Shown here: positions 1 through 5,903 of the stretch, in pieces | Position numbering within the stretch: position 1 is the stretch's first letter | How the letters are laid out: each line of letters begins with the position of its first letter | Assembly (NCBI RefSeq): GCF_019973615.1 | Contig: NZ_AP024238.1 | Span: 3,679,989-3,743,988 of the forward strand | DNA: 64,000 nucleotides | Source: Rhodoferax lithotrophicus | GTDB lineage: Bacteria; Pseudomonadota; Gammaproteobacteria; Burkholderiales; Burkholderiaceae_C | Reading direction: 5' to 3' | The notes under the pieces: model-generated | What the model saw: the letters and a program-made list of their open reading frames with translations, nothing else | Database searches by the model: none | Told to the model about the DNA's origin: nothing | Translations under genes and position numbers: made by a program

Positions 1-91
1 CAGCATGCTGCTGGCGCTGATCAGAGGCGAAACGGTGGAACCCCGCTGTGTTGATCTTTCCTACACCTTGCAGGTGCGTGAGAGCACCTGA
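1..91 (+). CDS. LacI-family transcriptional regulator, C-terminal fragment (partial)
   Basis: An open frame enters from the left edge (first full codon at base 2) and stops at the TGA at 89-91. The 29 visible residues run through LLALIRGE, then PRCVDL, then LQVREST. This looks like the last strand and tail of the effector domain in LacI/PurR-type repressors, which often end with a 'I-x-G-E...P-R-x-V-D-L...L-x-V-R-x-S-T' pattern. The DNA-binding domain lies outside the window, so the effector and target cannot be named. A strong hairpin follows about 57 bases after the stop. The assignment rests on a short tail and is only moderately secure. Confidence 0.5.
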   Translation, partial: SMLLALIRGETVEPRCVDLSYTLQVREST

Positions 92-147
92 TCACCTGAC
101 TCACACCAGCACTCAATCTCTCGTTTCGAAGGCTTCAAGGGTTTGAG

Positions 148-167
148 GCTTGGCATTGGTGCCAAGC
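148..167 (+). terminator. Hairpin, possible terminator after the LacI-type gene
   Basis: Perfect 8-bp stem GCTTGGCA / TGCCAAGC with the tetraloop TTGG. It lies downstream of the LacI-type stop codon and upstream of cheW. There is no clean T-run after it (AAGAGCCTATTTG follows), so rho-independent termination is plausible but not proven. Confidence 0.4.
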
Positions 168-194
168 AAGAGCCTATTTGTTCGAAATTGAACG

Positions 195-262
195 CTTTAA
201 CCGAAAAAATCAATTTAAACGACTAAATCGATTAAATCGCTTTACACGATTATTTCGATGCG
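195..262 (+). promoter_or_regulatory. AT-rich leader with palindromic motif upstream of cheW
   Basis: This stretch is much richer in A and T than its surroundings and carries clustered CGATT/AATCG motifs, including the palindrome CGATTAAATCG at 229-239. It is the natural place for the promoter of the cheW/chemoreceptor cluster. No convincing sigma-70 or flagellar sigma-28 box pair could be fixed by eye, so only a regulatory region is claimed. Confidence 0.25.
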
Positions 263-319
263 ATAGACTTGCTTTCAAAGGGATTCATCTCGAGTTCTGA
301 TCACTTCATTTTTCCTGCC

Positions 320-838
320 ATGAATAGCAAGCCACCTACCGTTGAAACGGCAACAACACCCCCCCTTATCCAAACGACTGGTGAATACCTGAGTTTTCGC
401 CTGGGCCGCGAAGAGTACGGCATTGATATTCTGAATGTGCAGGAAATCCGTGGTTATGACGAGCCCACCCGCATGTTCAGTGCTCAACCGTTTGTCAAAG
501 GCGTGATGAACCTGCGTGGGGTCATCGTGCCCATCATCGATATGCGTATCAAGTTCGGACTCAGCGAAGTGGTTTATGACGGGTTAACCGTCATCATCGT
601 GCTCAATATCGGCCAGCGCGTGGTGGGGATGGTGGTTGATTCGGTCTCTGACGTGATCAAACTCCAAGCCACGGACATCCAGCCTGCACCTCAATGCAGC
701 AATGCGCTGGAAACCGAACACATCATCGGCCTGGGCACGGTGCAAAACGGCGACAGCCCACGCATGCTGATTTTGCTGGACATCCAAAAACTCATGTCCA
801 GTGCGGACATGGGCCTGGTATCCCAGGCCATGCACTGA
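320..838 (+). CDS. cheW: CheW-type chemotaxis coupling protein
   Basis: CheW couples chemoreceptors to the kinase CheA in the inner-membrane signalling array. The protein has 172 residues from the ATG at 320, the normal size. It shows the CheW pattern: [16 protein letters not shown] near the start, VQEI, then [18 protein letters not shown], and a later [14 protein letters not shown] at 269 would add 17 residues without family support, so the ATG is preferred although its ribosome site is weak. The next gene, 45 bases downstream, is a chemoreceptor, and no cheA is in the window. It may be an accessory coupling protein for that receptor. Confidence 0.92.
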   Translation: MNSKPPTVETATTPPLIQTTGEYLSFRLGREEYGIDILNVQEIRGYDEPTRMFSAQPFVKGVMNLRGVIVPIIDMRIKFGLSEVVYDGLTVIIVLNIGQRVVGMVVDSVSDVIKLQATDIQPAPQCSNALETEHIIGLGTVQNGDSPRMLILLDIQKLMSSADMGLVSQAMH

Positions 839-883
839 GCTGGCAACCAACACCATACACCCTTCATTGATGAAAGATCACCC

Positions 884-2626
884 ATGAATCAGCTCAAAAT
901 TTCCACCCGACTGAGCCTACTGATTGCACTTATGTCGGCACTCCTGATTGTCATCGGCAGTTTTGGTTTGAATGGCATCAGCCAAACCAACGATGCCCTC
1001 AAATCCGTGTACGAAGACCGAACCGTACCTATCGGACAGATTGCCGAGATTAACGCACTGAACCTGCGCAACCGCCTGGCCATAGCCGGTGCGCTGCTCG
1101 ACCCGACACCCGGAGAAATCAATCAGGGAATTGCCGATATCACAGCCAACATCACAAGCATCCAAAAAATATGGGTCTCCTACGCGAGCAGCAACCTGAC
1201 ACCCGAGGAGGACCGGTTGGCTAAAAAACTGGCTGAAGATCGTGCTCGGTTTGTGCAGGAAGGCCTTCAGCCAACCATTGCAGCCTTGCGCGCCAACGAC
1301 ATGGATGGTGCACGTCAGTTGGTATTTGAAAAAATACGTACGCTGTATGCGCCGGTGCGAGAAGACATTAACAATTTAATGCAGCTTCAAGTGGATGTAG
1401 CTCAACACGAATACACCGCAGCACAGGCCCGTTATGAAGCCCAGCGCTGGTGGTTTATAGGCACTATTCTGGCCGGACTGCTGGTAGCGATCTTGCTGGG
1501 TATCGGAATGATTCGCAGCATCTCCCGCTCGCTGGGGAAAGCACTGACCATTGCCAATGCGGTGGCCCAAGGTGATTTGAGCCACCACATTCAACTGGAT
1601 GGCAAAGACGAAGTGTCCCAGGTGCTGGTTGCCCTGTCTGACATGCAAGGCAGCTTGTCCAAAGTGGTCAACACCGTGCGACAGGGCTCTGAAAGTGTGG
1701 CTGCTGCCAGCTCACAAATTGCACAAGCCAACCATGACCTCAGTGCCCGCACAGAAAGTCAGGCCAGTGCCCTGGAAGAAACCGCTGCCTCCATGGAGCA
1801 ACTCAGCGCCACGGTCAAGCAAAATGCCGATAGCGCCACACAGGCCAATCAACTGGCTCTGAGCGCCAGTGCCACGGCGGTTCATGGCGGCGAAGTGGTC
1901 GCCCAGGTGGTGGAAACCATGAAGCACATCAACGACTCGTCCAAACGTATTTTTGACATCATCAGCGTCATTGACAGTATTGCTTTTCAAACCAATATCC
2001 TGGCACTGAATGCGGCAGTGGAAGCTGCCCGTGCCGGTGAGCAGGGCCGTGGCTTTGCGGTAGTCGCCACTGAGGTGCGCAGTCTGGCCGGGCGTTCCGC
2101 CGCTGCAGCCAAAGAAATCAAGGCCCTGATTGGTGCCAGTGTGGAGCGTGTCGAACAGGGTTCCACATTGGTAGACCAAGCCGGGGTCACCATGGGTGAT
2201 GTGGTCAGCAGCATCATGCGTGTGACCGATATCATGGGCGAAATCAGCGCAGCCAGCCGTGAGCAAAGCCAAGGTGTCAGTCAAGTGGGCGAAGCGGTCA
2301 CACAAATGGACCAGGTCACGCAGCAAAATGCCGCCCTGGTGGAAGAAATGGCGGCGGCGGCCAGCAGCCTCAGAACACAAGCGCAAGACCTGGTGGGCAC
2401 CGTAGCGGTGTTCAAACTCGACCCGGATGATGCGGCCAACGACCAACCACCCGTCAAACGGACAAGCACTCGCTTACCCACATTGACTCAGGAAAAAAAT
2501 TCATCCCCCATGCGGCGCAGTCTCAACCGTCCAACCAATGTGACCCGTATGAAAATAGAGCGCCATACAGCAGCCCCAGCACTGTCAGGCTCCAAAACCG
2601 GTACCGACAACTGGGAACAATTTTGA
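884..2626 (+). CDS. Methyl-accepting chemotaxis protein
   Basis: A 580-residue transmembrane chemoreceptor of the class with a four-helix-bundle periplasmic ligand domain. Transmembrane segments lie at about 11-31 and 189-211, with the sensor domain between them. A HAMP domain follows (about 211-263), then the long cytoplasmic signalling coiled coil with its conserved hairpin tip at about 363-402 ([20 protein letters not shown]). The last residues are NWEQF, matching the xWxxF tether used by CheR and CheB in Tar/Tsr-type receptors, after a flexible linker. That suggests methylation-based adaptation. The ligand cannot be inferred. It probably forms one operon with cheW and the two response regulators downstream. 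Confidence 0.95.
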   Translation: MNQLKISTRLSLLIALMSALLIVIGSFGLNGISQTNDALKSVYEDRTVPIGQIAEINALNLRNRLAIAGALLDPTPGEINQGIADITANITSIQKIWVSYASSNLTPEEDRLAKKLAEDRARFVQEGLQPTIAALRANDMDGARQLVFEKIRTLYAPVREDINNLMQLQVDVAQHEYTAAQARYEAQRWWFIGTILAGLLVAILLGIGMIRSISRSLGKALTIANAVAQGDLSHHIQLDGKDEVSQVLVALSDMQGSLSKVVNTVRQGSESVAAASSQIAQANHDLSARTESQASALEETAASMEQLSATVKQNADSATQANQLALSASATAVHGGEVVAQVVETMKHINDSSKRIFDIISVIDSIAFQTNILALNAAVEAARAGEQGRGFAVVATEVRSLAGRSAAAAKEIKALIGASVERVEQGSTLVDQAGVTMGDVVSSIMRVTDIMGEISAASREQSQGVSQVGEAVTQMDQVTQQNAALVEEMAAAASSLRTQAQDLVGTVAVFKLDPDDAANDQPPVKRTSTRLPTLTQEKNSSPMRRSLNRPTNVTRMKIERHTAAPALSGSKTGTDNWEQF

Positions 2627-2641
2627 AACGGAACAAACCAC

Positions 2642-3211
2642 ATGAGTGATGAACTCAAACACAAGGCTTTTCTGACCCCTACCGAAGTGGCGCAATGGAT
2701 GATGGTGTCGCCCGTGACGGTACGTGGTTGGGCCCAAAAAGGTCTGTTGCAAGCAGAAGTCACCCCCGGTGGGCATCGCCGCTTTCGCAGCGAAGAGGTG
2801 GAACGTTTTGCACGCCAGTGGAACCCGGCAGGAAACAAAGGGCTACTGCGGGTGTTGATCGTGGATGATGACCGCGCTGTGGTGGGTTTTCTCAAAGAGC
2901 TGCTGGACGATGGCGTGCATCAAACCGTGGTCGAGTCCGCCTCTGACGGTTTTGAAGCCGGTCGGAAAGTCCACACGTTTTCGCCCGATATTGTGCTGCT
3001 GGACTTGATGATGCCAGGCATCAATGGCGTGGAGGTTTGTCGCCAGATCAAGCAAATTCCCGGCCTGGCAGATGTACGGGTGATTGCCATGAGCGGCTAC
3101 CTCAACCCGGAGAACGAGGCTGCACTGCTGGCCGCAGGTGCCGAATGCTGCATGGCCAAACCCCTTGACACCAGCCGCCTGCTGCAGCTCATGGGACTTC
3201 TTCACACTTAA
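2642..3211 (+). CDS. Response regulator with N-terminal MerR/excisionase-like HTH
   Basis: A 189-residue protein with an unusual domain order. Residues 8-57 form a MerR/excisionase-type winged helix (LTPTEVAQWMMVSPVTVRGW then TPGGHRRFR). Residues 69-189 form a CheY-like receiver with the acidic pocket D75-D77, phospho-acceptor D121 in LLDLMMPG, and K173 in MAKP. Most DNA-binding response regulators have the receiver first, so this is a reversed arrangement. It starts 15 bases after the chemoreceptor and is followed within 30 bases by another receiver protein, so the three are probably co-transcribed. Phosphorylation by the MASE3 hybrid kinase downstream is a reasonable inference. Confidence 0.88.
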   Translation: MSDELKHKAFLTPTEVAQWMMVSPVTVRGWAQKGLLQAEVTPGGHRRFRSEEVERFARQWNPAGNKGLLRVLIVDDDRAVVGFLKELLDDGVHQTVVESASDGFEAGRKVHTFSPDIVLLDLMMPGINGVEVCRQIKQIPGLADVRVIAMSGYLNPENEAALLAAGAECCMAKPLDTSRLLQLMGLLHT

Positions 3212-3238
3212 CCGCCATTGCGGACCCGGAGTCGCTTC

Positions 3239-4336
3239 ATGCCAGCATACAGCTTGTCGTCGCAGCCCAACAAATACCCTTTTCACGTATTGATCGTGGA
3301 CGACGACCCCATACACAGAGCGTTGGAGCGTGAAATTCTTGAATCCGACAAATACCTGATCAAAGAAGCCAACTCAGGCATGCAGGCCCTGAACATGTTG
3401 CGTGAGCACAGCTTTGATGTGGTGCTGCTTGACAAGCGCATGCCCGGTTTGGACGGTGACGAAGTATGTCGCCGTATCCGGGGCGAGCTGGGCCTGGACA
3501 TGCTGCCGATTTTGATGGTCAGTGGCGACAACGATACCGACAACCTGACCGTGAGCTTGGCCGCTGGTGCCAGTGACTTTGTCCGCAAACCTTACGAACC
3601 GGTAGAGCTGGTGGCGCGGCTGGATGCGGCAGTCAGCCACAAACGACTGACCGATCAGCTTGACAGCGCAGAGTCCATGCTGTTTGCACTGGCGCGTATG
3701 GTCGAAGCCAAAGACGGCACCACCGGCGACCATTGCACCAGACTGTCACACAACGGTGTCGTCCTGGGCAAAACACTGGGTTTGAACCCTGATGAATTGA
3801 TGGCGTTGCGCCGCGGTGGCGTTTTACACGACATTGGCAAATTGGGTATTCCCGACAGCATTTTGCTCAAACCCGGGCCACTGACTGACGCTGAATGGGC
3901 CATCATGCGCCAACATGTCGACATCGGCGCGAGATTGGTGGGGGGGCTCAAGAGCATGCGCCTGACGGTGCCCATCATTGCCTGTCACCATGAACGTTGG
4001 GACGGTAGTGGTTACCCGCAAGGCCTGCGCGGGCAACAGATTCCGTTGCTGGCACGTATTTTCCAGATGGTGGACATCTACGATGCCCTATCCCATGTGC
4101 GTCCTTACAAACCCGCCCTGAACCGGCAACAGGTCGTGGCCGTATTACACGACGAGGCTGCACGCGGCTGGCGTGACCCCGAGCTGACCGCTGTGTTTTT
4201 GGACATTGTGCAAAACCGCCCGCATGAACTGGACGTGCCGTCCACCACACACGATGACCTTGGCTTAAGCTTGCTAAACGATATCCGACTTACCGGGGCA
4301 CTTGACTGGAAAAAAAATCATGGGCTTAAGGCATGA
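3239..4336 (+). CDS. Response regulator with HD-GYP domain (c-di-GMP phosphodiesterase)
   Basis: HD-GYP proteins hydrolyse cyclic di-GMP. From the ATG at 3239 (CGGAG upstream) the protein has 365 residues. The receiver domain occupies about 15-135, with D21-D23 and phospho-acceptor D65 in LLDKRMPG. The HD-GYP domain follows from about 145, with HDIGK at 197-201 and HHERWDGSGYP at 250-260, then the DALSHVRPYKPAL segment typical of active members. All key metal-binding motifs look intact. A TTG at 3218 would extend it by seven residues. Its stop codon overlaps an ATG (ATGA) that was the start of the neighbouring sensor kinase before an IS element interrupted it, which indicates that kinase and phosphodiesterase were translationally coupled. 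Confidence 0.93.
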   Translation: MPAYSLSSQPNKYPFHVLIVDDDPIHRALEREILESDKYLIKEANSGMQALNMLREHSFDVVLLDKRMPGLDGDEVCRRIRGELGLDMLPILMVSGDNDTDNLTVSLAAGASDFVRKPYEPVELVARLDAAVSHKRLTDQLDSAESMLFALARMVEAKDGTTGDHCTRLSHNGVVLGKTLGLNPDELMALRRGGVLHDIGKLGIPDSILLKPGPLTDAEWAIMRQHVDIGARLVGGLKSMRLTVPIIACHHERWDGSGYPQGLRGQQIPLLARIFQMVDIYDALSHVRPYKPALNRQQVVAVLHDEAARGWRDPELTAVFLDIVQNRPHELDVPSTTHDDLGLSLLNDIRLTGALDWKKNHGLKA

Positions 4337-4379
4337 CACTCGACGAATTTATAGAGGAAAACACCGCCCCTAACTTTCA
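4333..4379 (+). pseudogene. Severed 5' end of the MASE3 histidine kinase gene
   Basis: An ATG at 4333 overlaps the stop of the HD-GYP gene (ATGA), the usual geometry of a coupled gene. It opens the frame MTLDEFIEENTAPNFH and then runs into the IS element, stopping at 4417-4419. If 4380-5959 is removed, the frame continues as MTLDEFIEENTAPNFHVKG and on into the kinase, with the TTT-CA codon phase identical on both sides (4375-4379 and 5955-5959). These bases are therefore read as the original N-terminal codons of the kinase, cut off by the IS110 insertion. This is a reconstruction from one sequence. Confidence 0.6.
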
Positions 4380-4399
4380 TGAATCCAGGCCGACGCCCC

Positions 4400-4640
4400 G
4401 GATGATGAAAGAAACTTGAGGGAGGAGGTGCTGAGGTAGAAGTCGAGAAAATTCTTTGGGGCTGGCACCCCGATAGCTAACTTGACTCACCCACACCGAC
4501 TCGTACCCCGAATTGACTCCATCGGTTTTGCCGATGAGATCTCACGTTAAACAGGGCTGCCGGGCGCAAGGCCGGACAAGCAATTTCGGTGGGGTACCCC
4601 GGCACCTCCAGTTTTGAAGTTTACCTTTCAACTGGAGGAT
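4400..4640 (+). ncRNA. Putative bridge RNA of the IS110 element
   Basis: IS110-group elements encode a structured bridge RNA in the non-coding end next to the recombinase gene, with loops that pair with target and donor DNA. This stretch has no coding signal but several hairpins: GGGG/CCCC at 4458-4471, CATCGG/CCGATG at 4520-4536, palindrome GGGGTACCCC at 4591-4600, and the 9-bp stem 4605-4638. CTAACTT at 4477-4483 equals the left flank 4370-4376, the position and sense expected of a left target guide. TGAGA just after the CATCGG hairpin could pair, with one wobble, with TTTCA of the right flank. A 10-base match TCACGTTAAA (4542-4551 versus 5957-5966) is also present but in the sense not expected for a right guide. 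RNA ends are approximate. Confidence 0.55.
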
Positions 4641-5875
4641 ATCGATGGAACTTACCCCCCATCTACAAGCGCGTGATTGGCCTGGACGTGCACCAAGCCC
4701 AGATCAGCGGCTGCGCCATCGTGGAGCAAGCCGATGGCACTGTCAGCGTCGAGCGGCACGAGTTCGGCGGCTTCAAGCGCGACCGCAAAGCGCTGGCCGA
4801 ATGGGCGCACTCGATCAGCCCGGATGTGGTTGTCATGGAGAGCACCGGCATTTACTGGAAAAGTCCATTTGCAGCCCTGGAGTCAGTGGGCATCATCGCT
4901 TGGGTGGTCAATGCCCGCCACGTCAAAGCGGTGCCGGGTCGCAAAACCGATGTGGCCGATGCGCAGTGGCTGGCCACACTGGCGCGCGCCGGGCTGCTGC
5001 GGGCCTCCTTCATTGCCAAAGCTGACCTGCGCAGCCTGCGCCATATTGCGCGACACAGACAAAAGCTCGGCGGCATGCTCGCCAGCGAGAAGAACCGGTT
5101 ACACAAACTGCTCACCGATGCGGGTATCCGCTTGGGTGTGGTGGTGTCTGACTTGCACGGGCAGTCAGCACGCGCCATGGTGAAGGCCCTGATCGCAGGC
5201 AAAAGCGTGCCCGAGGTGCTGAGCTTGGCCAGTAATCGCTTGCGTGCCAGCCGCGAAGATATCTTTGAGGCGCTACAGGCTGAAGAACTCACACCAGCAC
5301 ATCGCTTTGTTCTCACCGAAATCATGGTGCATATCGAGGAGCTCGAAAACCGTATCGCCCGCTTTGATGCAGAGTTGCTGCGCTCTTTGCGGGATGCCGG
5401 TTATGGGGTACCTTTGCAACTGCTGCAAACCTTGCCGGGCATTGACCTGATGGGAGCGGCCATGCTGCTGGTGGAGATCGGTGTGGACATGAGCGTGTTT
5501 GGCAGTGCGCAGCGACTGGCATCCTGGGTGGGCATGTGTCCGGGCAACAACGAGTCCGCAGGCAAGCGCAAAAGTGGGCGCATCAGAAAAGGCAACGCCT
5601 GGGTGCGTCGGCTGCTGTGCGAGTTCGCGCAAGCTGCTGGGCGCAGTCGCTGCGCGCTCAAAGATAAGTTTCAGGCCCTCAACGTGCGCAAGGGGCACAA
5701 ACGATCCATCGTGGCGCTGGGGCACAAGATGCTGCGCACGATCTATGCGATGCTGCGCAAAAAGACGCATTACGTGGATAAAACAGTGGACTACGAGGCC
5801 TTGATGGTGGCGCGCAATGCGCCGCGCTGGTTGCAGATGTTGGTCAAGCACGGCTATGTGCCTGCGCACGCCTGA
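4589..5875 (+). CDS. IS110-family transposase (DEDD recombinase), possible start-proximal frameshift
   Basis: The recombinase cuts and rejoins DNA under bridge-RNA guidance. The N-terminal RuvC-like domain shows D33 (IGLDVHQ), E84 (VVMESTG), and D121 and D124 (KTDVADAQWLA). The C-terminal transposase-20 domain holds the ASWVGMCPGNNESAGK segment. The best ribosome site (GGAGG, 4634-4638) points to the ATG at 4645, but that ATG is one base out of frame. With five instead of six C at 4655-4660 it would read MELTPIYKRVIGLDVHQ. As given, the open frame begins at the GTG at 4589 or an internal start. The gene is therefore slightly broken, mis-sequenced in the C run, or uses a +1 slip at CCC-C. Confidence 0.85.
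   Translation: MGYPGTSSFEVYLSTGGYRWNLPPIYKRVIGLDVHQAQISGCAIVEQADGTVSVERHEFGGFKRDRKALAEWAHSISPDVVVMESTGIYWKSPFAALESVGIIAWVVNARHVKAVPGRKTDVADAQWLATLARAGLLRASFIAKADLRSLRHIARHRQKLGGMLASEKNRLHKLLTDAGIRLGVVVSDLHGQSARAMVKALIAGKSVPEVLSLASNRLRASREDIFEALQAEELTPAHRFVLTEIMVHIEELENRIARFDAELLRSLRDAGYGVPLQLLQTLPGIDLMGAAMLLVEIGVDMSVFGSAQRLASWVGMCPGNNESAGKRKSGRIRKGNAWVRRLLCEFAQAAGRSRCALKDKFQALNVRKGHKRSIVALGHKMLRTIYAMLRKKTHYVDKTVDYEALMVARNAPRWLQMLVKHGYVPAHA
4605..4638 (+). promoter_or_regulatory. Hairpin that sequesters the transposase ribosome-binding site
   Basis: CCTCCAGTT at 4605-4613 is the exact complement of AACTGGAGG at 4630-4638. The right arm contains the Shine-Dalgarno sequence GGAGG (4634-4638), six bases before the ATG at 4645. 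In a transcript entering from outside, this stem would hide the ribosome site, a common way for insertion sequences to limit transposase. It may also be the 3' part of the bridge RNA fold. Confidence 0.6.
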
Positions 5876-5903
5876 TTTACTGACTTCTTGAGATTAACGT
5901 GTC

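Noticed and set aside
195-262. Flagellar sigma-28 promoter before cheW
   Set aside because: TAAA-like bases occur, but no GCCGATAA-type -10 at proper spacing.
269-319. TTG start giving a longer CheW
   Set aside because: Adds residues not seen in the family. The ATG at 320 gives the normal length.
1712-2446. 244-codon frame antisense to the chemoreceptor
   Set aside because: Lies opposite the signalling coiled coil, whose biased codons create long shadows.
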